Positions 48,076 to 61,343 are shown, numbered from the stretch's first letter. The stretch is 64,000 nt of DNA from Callorhinus ursinus (GCF_003265705.1 NW_020312828.1:51613048-51677047), one strand, 5' to 3'. Program-made: numbers and translations. Notes: generated by a model from the letters alone, not told the origin.

Positions 48076-48104
48076 AAATGAACATGATAATTTCAGATAT
48101 TTTA

Positions 48105-48680
48105 TACCTAAAAAACAATTTTTAAAACAGTCCAAATGTCCATCAACAGATGAATGGATAAACAAATTGTAGTATATACATGCAATGGAATATTATTTAG
48201 CCGTAAAAAGGAATGAAGTACTAATACATGCTACAATGTGGATGAACCTCAAAAACCTTACATTAAGTGAAATAAACGAGAACCAAAAGTCACATATTGT
48301 ATGGTTTCTCATTTATAGGAAATGTACAGAAAAGGTAAATCCAAAGAGACAGAATATAGATTGTTAGTTGCCAGGGCCTGAGGAAGATGGAGAGCAACTG
48401 CTTAATAGATACAGCATTTCCTTTGGGGTCATAAAGATATTTTGGAAGTAAATAGAGATCGGTTGCACAACATTGCAAATGCACTGAATGCCACTGAATT
48501 GTTCATTTTAAAATTGTTAATTTTAGGGGTGCCTGGCTGGCTCAGTCAGGAGAGCGTGGGATTCTTGATCTTGGGGTTGTAAGTTCGAGCCCCATGTTGA
48601 GGGTAGAGTTTACTTTCAAAAATTACTCTAAAATTGTTAATTTTATGTTATATGAATTTCACCTCAATAAAAATAATTTT
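48105..48680 (+). mobile_element. LINE-1 3' end interrupted by a short SINE
   Basis: The sequence runs from GTCCATCAACAGATGAATGG to a TTCACCTCAATAAAAATAAT end, typical of L1 3' regions, with the SINE at 48526-48628 inserted near the end. Confidence 0.8.
48526..48628 (+). mobile_element. Short tRNA-like SINE, head only, nested in an L1 3' end
   Basis: The 103-base element has an A-box-like TGGCTCAGTCAGG and a B-box GTTCGAGCCCC but lacks the CT-rich body of the other CAN SINEs. A perfect 17-base duplication TAAAATTGTTAATTTTA flanks it (48509-48525 and 48629-48645). Confidence 0.88.
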
Positions 48681-49399
48681 TAAAAATTTAATATGGCTAC
48701 ATGGTGGGTGGATACTTCAGATTGGGCCATAGGGAAGTATCTCCAAAGAAATTATTTTTTAATAAAAACATAGTGTTTAGAAAACATAATTAGGTCATTT
48801 AAATATTTCTAGATATCCCAGAGTTTGAAAGAGATCTCAATTTACCATTAGTATAAAATGACAGACTATAAAATGAAACACTTTTAAAAAGAAAACCAGT
48901 TTAAAGGTTGAACATAATTCATAATTCAACCTGTTCTCATGATTCAGATACTCAATAATTTCTTTTCCTCTACTTTCTTTATTGGTGCTGAAATTATAAC
49001 TGATTTCCTCTGAGTTCGGAGTGGCCTACCAGGGGCAATTATACAAAATCCACCCTATTCAATATTTAAGGTAATATTTTAGAAGTAATTTTAGTATTTA
49101 AAATCATAAATTAGTTGTTCATTGCTGGTATATAAAAATACAATTAATTTTTGTGTGTTAAAAAAATGAGCCTGTCATTCATCCATTCTGTCTCTTCTCA
49201 CAATCCATATTAAATAACACTTTAGATTTTTAATGGAAATTTGATAGCCTATAACTTTTGGATAGTTACCAAGGGAGAATATTAACAAAAAGCAAAACAT
49301 GAGTTCAAAATTTCCTGAGTAGATAACATCCTAAGCAAACATTTTTAGTAGTCAAAACAGACTATGTTACGCATAATTAATGAGTGCCAAATGATAATA

Positions 49400-49720
49400 T
49401 GAGAAAATTTATGAATAGTCTAGAACTGGAGATCTACTCTGTAGCACAGTGCCTATAATAATACTGTATTGTATACTTGAGAATTTGCTAAGAGTGTAGA
49501 TTTTATCTTGTGTTCTTACTACAAAATAATAATAATAATAATAATAACGATTATAATAATAATAAAGAGGGTAGGAAGAAACTCTTGGAGATGATGGATG
49601 TATTTATGACTGTGGTGATGGTTTCATGGATTTATACTTGTCTCCAGACTTATCAAGCTGCATATATAAATATGCACAGATTTTTGTATGTCAATCTTAT
49701 CTCAATAAAGTGATATAAAA
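49400..49720 (+). mobile_element. Old LINE-1 3' end
   Basis: It carries AATAATACTGTATTGTATAC and ends TCAATCTTATCTCAATAAAG, as in L1M 3' ends. An (AAT)n run at about 49527-49565 lies inside it. Confidence 0.65.
49527..49566. repeat. (AAT)n microsatellite
   Basis: Two runs of AAT units interrupted by ACGATT. Confidence 0.9.
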
Positions 49721-49821
49721 AATACTTAATATAGAAATATTATTTAAGACAATTTGTATTAACTCATATTCTAATTGCTTTAATTTAGAAAATAATACTT
49801 CTTTAAGAACTTAAGAAATCT

Positions 49822-50019
49822 GGGGCACCTGGGTGGCTCAGTCATTAAGCATCTGCCTTCAGCTCAGATCATGATCCCAGGGTCCTGGGATCGAGCCCCG
49901 CATCGGGCTCCCTGCTCCGCGGGAAGCCTGCTTCTCCTTCTCCACTCCCCCTGCTTGTGTTCCCTCTCTCACTGGGTCTCTCTCTGTCAAATAAATTAAA
50001 AAATCTTAAAAAGAAAAAA
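49822..50019 (+). mobile_element. CAN SINE, young (type A)
   Basis: Near-consensus element. GAACTTAAGAAATCTG (49807-49822) and GAACCTAAGAAATCTG (50020-50035) flank it. Confidence 0.93.
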
Positions 50020-51545
50020 GAACCTAAGAAATCTGTGTCTGCAACAGATATATTGACAGCCCCCCAAATTCTAATTGTTTTTAATGCTTTTGAATTCTAC
50101 CCTTTTGTCAGATTTATTGAATTACATTTTTTTAAATTAAAACATAAATGTAAGGGCCAAGTCATGTAAACTTCAAGGGGTAGAGAATCCCAAACACCTG
50201 GAGTAGCAACTGCAAAGGCCCTATCATGGGAATGACCTACACATATTATAAGGAAGGAAAGAAGGCCAATATAGGGAGGGAGGGGGAAAGTAGAGGAAGT
50301 TATAAGAGAAGATTGAGTGGCTCATATTGGAGCTTACAGACAGTAAGGAGTTTAAACAACCATCATCTGAACCCAACTATACTTTTTTTAAAACTTAGTG
50401 TGTGTGAAGAATGGATTGTTGGATATAAAGCTGGAAGCGGAAAGGCCAACTAGGATGCTATTTCAGTACAGCAGGGAAGATAGTAACTTGGGTCAGAGTG
50501 ACAGTCAGAGAGAGAGAGAGATGTGAATGCTTCAGAATCTCTTTGAAAAGATTGTTGTTGGAGTAGATGTGGAGATAGGAGGGCAGGGGAGAGGAACATG
50601 CAGGGGATTGGAGGTATCTAAACACAAGTTTCCCTCTTCCAGACAGGGTAGAATTTTCAGATAGAAGGAGAATTTTTAAGGAGAATGCTTTTGTTTAACA
50701 CCTCTCAAGCTCCATGGTGTCTTGGTGGCCCTAGAAAATTCTGTTTGATCTTGATAATCAATGTCAAGGGCATCTTTGGAGCTTCCTTATTAAATGCTGA
50801 AGATGAGTATCTATTTCAGTTATTAGTCATGCCTGGCTTTGTTCTAGGCAGGATAAGATAGGTGTCTTGTTTAATTACCATATTGATTTTTTTTTTCTCT
50901 CCTTTTTGGAGCCATGTGGGAATTAGTAATCAAGATGAATATTGAACACTAAGATTCTTTATGTGCTTTGAATTCTCATGCCCAAACACATGGAGTTAGA
51001 GTAGAAATAAACATTAATGCCTTTCTGTAGATATCGCTCAGTCCAGGTCTACTGGGGCTATTTCTCTGCCTCTTGCAGACCCTGAGAGGATCTGGTTTGT
51101 GAGCACCTGCTCCTTCATTAAGCGTTTGTTAGGTGATACCTCTGCAGAGACAGCCCTGACCCTTTCCTTGAGCTGCAGCCCTATCCTCTGCCTCCCGTCT
51201 CTGATCTTCAAAGACTGATGGTCTGCAGATCCTTGGAGAGAGAAAGTATGGCAGCTGCATGTTTGGTCTGCACCGGAAGAGGACAGGCCAAGTGGTCCCC
51301 ATCTTGTTTTGCTCACGCGTATTCTTTTTTGACAATGATACTTTTACTGAGGAAGAGGTATCATATAGTTTCCCTTCTGGGGATGTCTCCTGCTTGTTAA
51401 CCTAATTACTAAAAGCATTTGGTAAGAAGCATAGCTGTAATCACACTTCCCTAGGTTGTCATTTTATAATAACTGCAAATCTAATCAGGGATCTTTCCAA
51501 AGGATAAGCGTGACCATCCCCTCCTTATTAAAATATATCTGTTCT

Positions 51546-51733
51546 GGGACTCCTGGGTGGCTCAGTCAGTTAAGCGTCTACCTTTGGCTCACGTCATGAT
51601 CCTGGGGTCCTGGGATCGAGTCCCGCATCGGGCTCCTTGCTCAGCAGGGAGCCTGCTTCTCCCTCTGCTTGTGCTCTCTCTCTCTCTGACAAATGAATAA
51701 ATAAAAAATCTTTAATAAAATAAATAAAATAAA
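51546..51733 (+). mobile_element. CAN SINE
   Basis: Head GGGACTCCTGGGTGGCTCAG, shortened body and AATAAATAAA tail. AAAATATATCTGTTCT / AAAATATATTTGTTCT flank it. Confidence 0.9.
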
Positions 51734-53173
51734 ATATATTTGTTCTTACCATGGGTGTTTAAAATGAAAAATAAATTTGGCATCTTATTTAAAGACATTT
51801 GAGTTTTCTGTATCCAAGAGAAATAATTTTCCAATCTCTTTGCTTTGAAAAACAACCAGTACCATGCTGATAAATATGGAATAGTAAGTATTTTGTCAGA
51901 AAGTGGTCTAAGCAGACATGTTTTTTTACCCCTTGTATAGAAAAAAATGCATTCTGCCTATACCAATTATGTGTTGAACCAATAGATTATGTCTAGATTC
52001 GTGCCTCTATCTGTCAAACCAAAGTAATTTACCAAAATGTAGTTTAATTTCCCCAGGGCTTGAGGAAATAATGTATACATATCCACGTCTATATCTGTCT
52101 ACCAATCTATCTATGTCCGTTCTGGGCCTACCTATTAATGATATGATGTGAATTAAATAAACTCTGAGAACTAAACATTCTGAGTAACTTTCCTTTTCCA
52201 GTAGAGTGACTTCCAGTAGAGTAATGCTCTGGAACTGGAATTTTGCCACTGAGTAGCTTAGCTGATGCACTGAAAAAAATTAATTGCCCTCATAAAAGTG
52301 AGTATTTTACTTCAAGAATATGTTTTACTCAAGCAGCTTTTTGATAGGATCAGATCTAATGTGAATGTACTTATTCACATTGTGCATAAAATGAATTTGC
52401 TGGTCATAATTAATGAGTCTTAGGCTCTGTTTTCTCAAAAGATACTGAGGAGGCTTATTTCCAAGCTTTCAATTAAGTGTGAACTGAAAACTCTAGCCTC
52501 TGCTTATGATCAGTTTAATAAAATATTGGAGGACAAATTCTGACCTGAACTATGTGCTCTGGTTTGAAATAAAGCTTTGCCGCAGAGTAGGAGTTGATTA
52601 TGGAAATAATGATTAAGTGGGGATTAGTAGGACTGATGGCATGCTTCAGACTAATAATATATTTGAATATTACATTTGCTCACCTAACAGGATATTGATT
52701 AGAGCGTGCCACAGTGTGATTTTCTCATCTACCTAAGGCATTTCTAAATTATTTCTTTTGGCGAAGTTCTACAAGTTCCTTGGCATGCAGGGCCAGATCA
52801 TGCATGGATTAACCTTTCCCTCTTTTTTTTTTTCTTTTTCCCATTTGGAAAGTAGGTTCTATTCAGCTACAGCGTTTACAAAGAACAGAAACAGAGCAAT
52901 GGAAGTTCTCTCCGTGGGGCTAAGATTGTAAGGAGGAAAAAATGTTTTGGGAAATGTTAACAGATGCAGCAGGGGGAAATTCTCCAAAGATGCCCAACTC
53001 CCCAAAGCCTTGCAGCAAAATGCAAGTTCTTGGGAGAGCCAGCAGTGTCCAAGAACTCTACAAAACACAGCACTAGGCATGACCCTTGTTTAGGTCTACC
53101 ACAGGTATCCTGGGAGCAGAGTTTGTGAAGCAGAGAGAAGAGTAAAAGTAGCCTGGGGAAGCAGGAAGAATCG

Positions 53174-53282
53174 GATTGAATCCACATTCCAAGCCCTTGG
53201 ATTGAATCCACATTCCAAGCCCTTGNNNNNNNNNNAATCCACATTCCAAGCCCTTGGATTGAATCCACATTCCAAGCCCTTG
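53174..53282. repeat. 26-base minisatellite interrupted by an assembly gap
   Basis: The unit GATTGAATCCACATTCCAAG-CCCTTG occurs at 53174-53199 and 53200-53225, then ten Ns, then a partial unit 53236-53256 and a full unit 53257-53282. The visible copies are identical. Confidence 0.95.
53226..53235. other. Assembly gap (10 N)
   Basis: Ten unknown bases lie inside the minisatellite. Continuing the repeat in phase would need 5 missing bases, or 5 plus a multiple of 26, so the N count is probably a placeholder. Confidence 0.97.
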
Positions 53283-53469
53283 CCTCTTGACTGTAAGCGC
53301 AGTTAGGAGGCTAGTGAATAGGGAGGCATCACAAACGTGTTTTGTATGGTGCGTTCATTTAAGACGCTGGGTTTAGGCAAACCAAGTTCTCATGGTATTG
53401 AAGAATACAAATCTACGTTTAAGATGATGTTGTCTAAACATTAGCAGCTGTGGAGCTGTGCCAAGCAGA

Positions 53470-53650
53470 GGCGTTGGTGTCCTATGACAGGATCTGTTCC
53501 AACTCTGCTTCTGTCCTTATAATCTGCGTGAGCTGGGGGCATACTAAATCTCTCCCCCCTCATTTACTTCATCTGTAAAACAGGGTATGGAAGGACCCAA
53601 ATCAGAGATTCTTACAACTCAATGAGATCATGCAGAAACAGTTGAGCATA
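53470..53650 (+). mobile_element. MIR, diverged
   Basis: CATTTACTTCATCTGTAAAA and CAGGGTATGG fit the MIR 3' half. Confidence 0.6.
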
Positions 53651-54317
53651 GTAGGATGTCCAGTGTCCTTGAGAAACAAGGCACGAAAGCAAAAGCTGCA
53701 CAGAAGCCCCTAGTTAGGCACGTTGACTGACTACTGCCACGCCTGTGTTTTACATAATCTTTCCTCATGGATTATGTAACACCTGTGCTGGTGTTGCTTC
53801 TCAGTCAACTTTCCTGTGTGTGTGCCTCCCTGCTAACTATTCTAAATCACTGTATTTCCTAACAGCTAGTCTGAGCCATCCTTCCATAGCTTCGGGCCAT
53901 GGCTTCCTGTTCTCTCAGCTAAACTGAGCAATTCCCTTCCCTCGTTCATTTTGTAACCATGAAGCTATTTATGCAGTCTGAGCAAATACCTACCTGCAGT
54001 TTCCTTTTTCTCGAAACTCATGTGGATCAAAGTCTTTCCTTTTCACACATACACGTAAACTCCCAATTGCTTTTTCTGTTACTGCTTGCTCTAATTGTAG
54101 CTAATGCAACCTTGTCTTCATTGAGCCCTTCCAATTAATTAATTAGGATTTTGTTTTCTAATGAAGGAGCTATAACCCGTTACCTAAAAGGCTGATCAGT
54201 AGGATTTAAAGAAACCTTCCCTTTTATGCTACTTAAAACCATTTTGATTCCTTGCCATCTTTAATAAGGTATGGGAAATAATTCCATATAAAGCTGTAAG
54301 TTAGTACTTGATTTATT

Positions 54318-54512
54318 TTTTTTTAAGATTTATTTATGTATTTGAGAGAGACAGTGTGCATGAGTGGGGAAGGGGCAGAGAGAGAGAGGATCTCAAGCCG
54401 ACTCCACGCTGAACGGGAGCCGAGGTGGGACTAGATCTTATGTCCCTGAGATTATGACTCAAGCCAAAATGAAGATTCGGATGCTAAATCAACTGAGCCA
54501 CCAAGGCACCCC
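54318..54512 (-). mobile_element. CAN SINE, old
   Basis: Diverged complement with TTTAAGATTTATTTATG tail and GAGCCACCAAGGCACCCC head. AGTTAGTACTTGAT / AGTTAGTGCTCAAT flank it. Confidence 0.87.
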
Positions 54513-55164
54513 AGTTAGTGCTCAATCTAAAATGAAATTTAATTTAAATTTTAATTATATAAAGCATACAGTTAAGGATTATGTTACCCACAGATGCTAC
54601 TGTTCTAGCTTAGGTTTCTTCTAAATGATGACCGAATGGCAGCTAACCCAGGTATTAACATTTCCTGGACCTATTTATTATCTGGGCCACAGAATTAGCA
54701 AAAAAGCCCTTCTCAGTAAAACTTCTGTTTGTGGAATTCTACTTATATCTTGGAAATGACCTTATTGTGAGACAGCTCCCAACAAGAGAAAGAAGGACAT
54801 ATTTCCCCTAGGTTCTGTTTGTTGAATTCTTCTCATAGGATCCCTTCGGACTCTGCATTTATTCTTCATCTCTGCAGGCAACCAAGGATGAGCTAAGCTA
54901 ACATGCAACAAGAACAAACCCTTAGAGTCATAGTGAAGAGCTGTTGTCCTGTGCGGTGGTCAGATGCCACTCAGGTTCATGGTGGAACCTTCCTATCTGA
55001 ATTGGGATCTTTGACTTGTCTTGCTTATTTTTGTCTTTTTTTTTTTTTTGAGAGAAAAGGCTCCATCTTAATAAAGAAAGGAAAAGTCAATAAGGAATAA
55101 TTTACATCACTAGCTCAGAAACTGAATTGAAAATTGAAGACACGTCAGTGAACTAAAGTATCTT

Positions 55165-55360
55165 ATGTGTTACTGCAGATGTTAACCTCAGTGATTTGAA
55201 GTTAGATGGAACTGACTGAATTCTTACTTTACCACTGATTCGATTTTGTGACTTTGAAGAAGTCATGTCACCTCTCCAAACATCCATTTCCTCATGCATA
55301 GAACAGGAACAACAGTCACTTCATAGAGTTGCGTGAGAATTATAGAAGGGATGAGCTGCT
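55165..55360 (+). mobile_element. MIR
   Basis: TTTGAAGAAGTCATGTCACC and CCATTTCCTCATGCATAGAA fit MIR. Confidence 0.6.
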
Positions 55361-55434
55361 AATTCTGGGACCTGTGCTTGGGAAAAGCTTCCTTCTTGAA
55401 CAGGCCACTGTGGGAAGAAAAATAACATAGCCCT

Positions 55435-56960
55435 TTTTGAATCAGTTGCTACTGATGCATAACAAACCAACTCAAAAGCCAGTAGCTTAAAACAACAGGT
55501 TGTTCTGAGAATAAGTATTCTCATACTTCTTTGAGTTGGTAATTTAGGTAACACTTAGCTGGATGGGTCTTCAGGCCTCCTCTGAACTCCTTCATGCTTC
55601 TCATGCTTTCACAGTTGGCTCAATCAAAATAGTGGAATTTTATGAATGTTTTTATATTTTACCTCTATTCAAAGTGATATTTGAAATATTTAGCAGCCAC
55701 TTTGGCAGAGGCTTGGACCAACTGAATGCAATTATAAGGCTGGATCACCAGCCTGGATGCCCCCTGCCAGGTGATTGTCAGTCCTTTAGTTCCTGAATCA
55801 TCAGTTGGTCTGAGGGGGCAAATGGAGAAACCTGGACATCAAGGGAGAGGACCATCTGGGGATTGGTGCAGTAGCTATGTATCAGCCAGTACAAAAGGAT
55901 TTCTGATACAAACTGGTTGAATGTAAGCCCTGTCCCATCCATATTACAATCTTCCTGTCCGGGTTGCCCCAAGACTCTTGATATCTTATCATTAATATAT
56001 CTTACCCTGAAATTAGCAGTGCTTCCCCCTACATCTTGGTATACCAAGGACACTGATGACATCCATGTGTCTCTCCATCTCACTTCTCACAAATTCCAGT
56101 AACCCCCACATCAAGAACAAACAAGTCATACAAATACTCGTTAGTAATAAGACAACAGTCTTAATTAGGGAAATGATGGCAATAATAGGTAGTTTGAAAA
56201 CCCATATTAAGTGTTTTAGTATTACAATCATTATATTTGTCAAGTGGGACAAAATAAGCCCAATTATTTTTTTTCATAATAGAAAATAAAAGTAAAGTTG
56301 GTAGAGATTTTCCCAAACACACAATTCTCGAAGTGGAAAGAGACACACACCCTATTTCAAAAGGCATCATGGATGAAGACCATTGAGGAACATAAAACTG
56401 CAGGTAAAATGGAGGAAGCCAGAATCTCTGGGATGAAACCCAGGAGTCTGCACTTTAAACAATTCTTACTGGCACTGAAGTTGGAAAACCAATGGCTACA
56501 GATTGTCCACTGTATTGAAGAAATGCAGTTATAAAAGGACACTAACCTGAGTAATCAAGAGCGGGCAGGGCTGTCAGCTTGCTAAGGAAAGTTTGAAAGA
56601 TCCACTGATTACAGAATCCTGCTCTATAGGATGGTTAGGGGTTTTCCTCTGAGCTCTTTTTGCATATCCTCACCTGTAAGGCTGTCCTGAAAGCACTGAT
56701 GCTTCCTAGGGACTCTTTTTACTTCTATGGGAGTTGTATAAAGCTGACGAGGACTGTTCATAGCAGGCATCCGGAGGCAGTCACTGTCCTGAACCTGGAC
56801 AGATAACGTGGAGGGGCTCCCTGAAGCCCATGCATGCCTGCAAGTCCCATCTGCCAAGCAGGGGCATCAGTCCCATTGGTGTAGGCTCCAGATGGCATTC
56901 TGGCCACAGCCACTTGCCTCCAGGTCATGACAAGTGGATCCCACCCTCTGATCAAACCAC
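55435..56960. other. Unassigned block with ancient-repeat character
   Basis: GCATAACAAACCAACTCAAA followed by AGTAGCTTAAAACAACAGGT at 55458-55499 resembles a common old mammalian repeat. From about 55700 to 56960 several overlapping open frames on both strands have no recognisable domain. It could be a decayed LTR element. I see no gene. Confidence 0.3.
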
Positions 56961-57849
56961 TCTACTTCAGCCCATTTCATTTTTATTCAATATGCTGCAA
57001 AAAGCTTGACTTAAGGAACTTGTATATCTTACTTTTCTTAAGATTTGTTTTTCACACTCTCTGTATCATATTGGGTGCAGGAAGAGGAATCATGAGGAAA
57101 TGTTTCTTTTATAAATGCTTGCTATGCATATAGAGGTACATGGGATGTTGACTTTATTTAGATTCAAAACAGGTGGACCAGACACTTCAGATAGGTTCCT
57201 TGGGTTTTAAAAAGATTACTCATTGCTCCAACAGATGCTTTGCAATTTCATCAGCGCCATATGCTTTATACAAAGGCGGCCTCAAAATGAAGATATCCTT
57301 CTTTGATGCCATGGCTTTCATTTTGTGCTTGCCTCAGTGAAAAATGAATTCAGATACACTTTTTAGCCTCATCTGTTTACATTGTTTTTTTGTGAGCAGA
57401 ACTGCCAGATAATTACCCAAATAAGGAGTTATTCTCCAGAGATGGACTGCCAAAATTCATTGTGTCACCAAATACAAATGCTATTAAAACTACGAAAGTG
57501 GGGAACATTTGGAAACTCATGTTGGTCTGTCAAAATAGTAAATATATTGCATAATTTGGAAACCATGTCTATGATGCATGTCTTCAAAACACACAGTATT
57601 TAGGAAGAGTTGATAAAGGTAATGGAAGCTAAATAATTAAAAAAAAAAAAGTTCTTTGACTCTCCATTCCAGTTAGTTATTAAATGCAGAATATCTTCAA
57701 TTAAAATGTAAATGGAATTAATTGAATGAAGCTCTCTATCTGGATGATATGTGATCACTGAATAATTTGCTGAAAGGCACTGAACAATGGCCAAAGGAAA
57801 ATAAAACTATTGCTTAATGATTCAAATTATGATATTTTATGATCATCTC

Positions 57850-58005
57850 TCTCTAGTGCTGATGGAATGTGACCCTGGACAAGTTTTTCTTAGCCTCCCA
57901 GAGTCATTGTGTTCCCATGTATAATATGAGGAAATGGAAACACATGATCTGTAAGATCCTTTCCTGGCCTAAAGGTCATTGACTTTATTATATCATGTTT
58001 TCTCT
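57850..58005 (+). mobile_element. MIR, diverged
   Basis: ATGTGACCCTGGACAAGTTT and TGTATAATATGAGGAAATGG fit MIR. Confidence 0.55.
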
Positions 58006-58039
58006 GCCAACCAAGTTAATGAAAGAAGAACTAATTTTG

Positions 58040-58200
58040 GACTCAGATATAAATTCAAATCTTGTTCCCTTACTTCCTAAGTGCATGAATATGAACATGA
58101 TAACCCTTTCCAATTTCTTCATGTGTGACAAATGGAGAACACCTACCTCGTGGAATTATGATAAATAAGGAAGTAGTTAAAGCTCCAAGCACAGAATCCT
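58040..58200 (+). mobile_element. MIR, diverged
   Basis: CTCAGATATAAATTCAAATC through CCTCGTGGAATTATGATAAA resembles a second, weaker MIR. Confidence 0.4.
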
Positions 58201-58933
58201 TCACTAACAACTTATTAGGTCCGCAATTAATTGTTTTCCTTTTCTTATCCTTCATCATTTTAGATGTCGCAAATCTGCCTTTTCAATGAAACCTTCTGAC
58301 CTCTGACCTCTAGTCCCTACAGAAAAATTATAATCCTGAGACTAACTAAAGGGATGATAAAATATAGAGGTATAGCAGATAAGACCTAAAAGATACATTT
58401 TTTTTTTCTCCTGAATCGTCTTGGTAAAAAGAATGATAGCATCTATTGAAATAGTTGTCCTGCTGGTGTTTCTTTTTCAGTTTGTCTTTGAGTTCTAACA
58501 TTGGTCCTAATTTTTTTAAATGAAATATATCTGAATTATAAGAAGTAGCTAGCTTCCTGTATGTTGGAAAATCTTTTCTCATTGCTCCTTTTCACTATTT
58601 TTTCATTATTACTGGCTGTTACACATCAAAAATTTTAGATTAAAAATAACATGATTATTTGTTCATTATACAAAATACTAGAAAATATTTTTAAAAATAG
58701 AAGAAATGAAGCATAAACACACTCTCCAAAGTGAACAACTTTAAATGTAATTTGCCAGGTTTCTAAGCTACATGTGAACTATGTATACACATTAACAAAG
58801 CAGGTTGATACTATATGGTTCTAAGGTAAGCACCAGAGTATGTGCTCTGCAAGGGAATGTGCTTTGGAATGTGCTTTGATTTCTTGCTCCCTACTGTTGT
58901 TCCAGCATCTAGAACATGCCAATCACAGAGTAT

Positions 58934-59102
58934 TTATTTATTTATTTATTTGGGGGAGCAGCAGAGACGGAGGAAGAGGGACAAGAAGACACTGTGCTTA
59001 GTGCAAAGCCCAGTGTGGGCGTCAATCCCCAGACCCTGAGATCGTGCCCTGAGCTGAAACAAAGAGTCAGGAGCTCAACCGACTGAGCCACCCAGGTGCT
59101 CC
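58934..59102 (-). mobile_element. CAN SINE, old
   Basis: The TTTATTTATTTATTTATTT tail and GAGCCACCCAGGTGCTCC head are present. CAGAGTAT is duplicated at both ends. Confidence 0.86.
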
Positions 59103-59104
59103 AG

Positions 59105-59485
59105 AGTATACTCAATACCCTTTTGAACCTAACTTATCCTCCATGTCTTTTTGGGCCAATAAATGGATTCTACAGCATCATTTTCAATGATTATATAGTA
59201 TTCTACAGTATAGATATATCACAACTTACTCAATAGATCCTCTATTATCAGGCTTGTCAGGTTTCCTGTTTGTTAGTTCTTGCCTATTGTAGTATTTTAA
59301 TCAACAAGCAGACAAATAAAACTATGCCTTTCTTCTTCATTACTGTTTGGGTAAATTCATAAAAGTAGAATTGCCAAGTGCAAGTAATCTATTCACGGTT
59401 TTAGAGAATTATTACATATACTACCAAATTGTTCTCCAAATGATTGTGTCAATTCACAATCCAGTCAACTGAGATTGACTCTTTC
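59105..59485 (-). mobile_element. Old LINE-1-like fragment
   Basis: Blocks such as AGTAGAATTGCCAAGTGCAA and TACCAAATTGTTCTCCAAAT match the complement of an old L1 3' region. It is interrupted on its left by the SINE at 58934. Confidence 0.55.
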
Positions 59486-60929
59486 CCTTCACTCTCACAG
59501 TACGTATATGCTGAAAAAAAAAAAAATTGAAAACCAGTTTAAAAAGGTCATTGCATACGAAATGTTGTAAATACCCATTTCTGCATTTCCTGAGATACAA
59601 GGTCCTATAACCCAGCAAGGATAAAATCTTGCTAAAATAGTGTAAATAGTTTGACAGTGCCCATTTAAGCTAATCCCAAATGGTTATGAAACCCAGAAAT
59701 GCTGTAAAACCTTGTGAAATATTTGTAGCCTGTTAAGTGTTCTCCCCTCATGGAATCAAATATGAAATGTCTGTGTGGGAGCTGTTTTTCCAAGGAAAAT
59801 AGATTATTTGTATCTCTAGGTGCAAATGCTTTGAAATAACCAGAACATGTTGCCGCTGAATGTAGCCTTATATAATTTTCACAGCTCCTGCTTTCCTGCC
59901 AGTCACCTTCATGGTGTGGCTTTGATGGTTTGATCTGAGTTTGACCCCTGGCCATGATTCTTGCTCATGTTTTTAACATCCACTCTTATGTGAACAATGC
60001 ATCTGACGGTATCCTATTGTGCTTCCTTGTGTTGTCTGACTTTGACGTTCAGAAAAACCATGAAGACTGCTTCCACTGTGTCTGCATCTCCAAATTTGAG
60101 ATTCTTGCCCCGTGATATTTCTTGTATATGTAGACCTGGAAGTCCAGAGCCAATAGCTTTATGTTTTCTGTATTGCATAGGGATCAGTTTGAAATGATCA
60201 GTTCATGACTGCCAAGAGATTTAGACATGATTTTGCTGTCTGTGAAGTAGCTCAAAGAGGACTAGCAACATGAGCAGTTAGGCAAGGTCTGGCTGATAGA
60301 GTGGAGATGTAGAGAAAGGAGGGGAGTGAAAATTTAAAATGAGGAGTTAAATGGATGTTGACAGAAAAAGTATGAAACTTGAACTTCAATTCATGCTAGA
60401 AAGAGATGATATAAAAGTAAACAAAGAGGCTGGCCTCCACCTGCAGAGGAAAGAGATTATTATGGAATAGAAACTTGCCAAAAAATCAAAAGAGAAATTA
60501 CAGTATGAAAGCAGAAGAATGGCCAAAAATCATGCTTTAACTACAGAGATAGATTTGAACTGTGAGGCCTACTTTAGAGAGATGGGGAAGAAATCTGAAA
60601 ATATCTCTTCAGTAAAGAATCATTTGAAACATGTGGTACCTACTGAAAATAAAGATCAAAGGAAAATAATTATTAGTTGTCAGACTGTCCAAATTAGCAC
60701 ATTCACGTTTGTCTCTTTTTAAGAGTTAGTGATGCCTGCCTTATTTTGGAGATATTGAAATGATTTCTAAATGATCTGAGAAATGCTCAATTTTTCCAAA
60801 ACAAAATTTTAATTCTTAAAATGTTATACAAATTTAGAGAGGCAGGCAGTGACCAGTGTTTCAAAACTCACATATTAAATGGTATCTCCACGGACCTGTT
60901 ATTATTTGTTTGGAATTTGTTACTAATCT

Positions 60930-61095
60930 AAAGCAATCTAGTATAATAGAGATTGAACTTTGGAGATTCAAGTCCTAGCCGCTGAGTTAACTGCTGTGTG
61001 ACCTTAGGAATCTTACCTTCTCTGAGCCTCATTTTCTTTATATATTAGTGGAAACCCTACCTTTTCAGTTAATTAAATAAAACAGTACACATTAA
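60930..61095 (+). mobile_element. MIR
   Basis: TTCAAGTCCTAGCCGCTGAG, GCTGTGTGACCTTAGGAATC and TCTCTGAGCCTCATTTTCTT fit MIR. The SINE at 61122 follows. Confidence 0.7.
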
Positions 61096-61121
61096 ATGTC
61101 AGACAAAGTAGGCAGAGAATT

Positions 61122-61343
61122 TTTTTTTTAAAGATTTATTTATTTTAGGAAGAGAGAGAGAGAACGTGCATGCATGCAATTGTGGCTTTGCAAGTGGGGG
61201 GAGGGGCAGAGGGCGAGAATCCTTAAGTAGACTCCCCACTGAGCATGGAGCCCATGCAGGGCTCCATCCAGCACTCATGAGATCATGACCCCAGGTGAAA
61301 CCAAGAATCGGATATTCAACTGACTGAGTCATCCAGATGCCCC
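61122..61343 (-). mobile_element. CAN SINE, old
   Basis: Diverged complement with head TGAGTCATCCAGATGCCCC. The perfect 13-base duplication TAGGCAGAGAATT lies at 61109-61121 and 61344-61356. Confidence 0.88.

Noticed and set aside
48526..48628. Possible tRNA gene
   Set aside because: It has A- and B-box-like blocks, but a 17-base target-site duplication and position inside an L1 identify it as a SINE. No clean cloverleaf with a CCA-type acceptor stem is apparent.
55778..56370. Overlapping minus-strand frames, one rich in hydrophobic residues
   Set aside because: No conserved motif or catalytic residues. They may be decayed repeat, but not enough is seen to call a viral gene.
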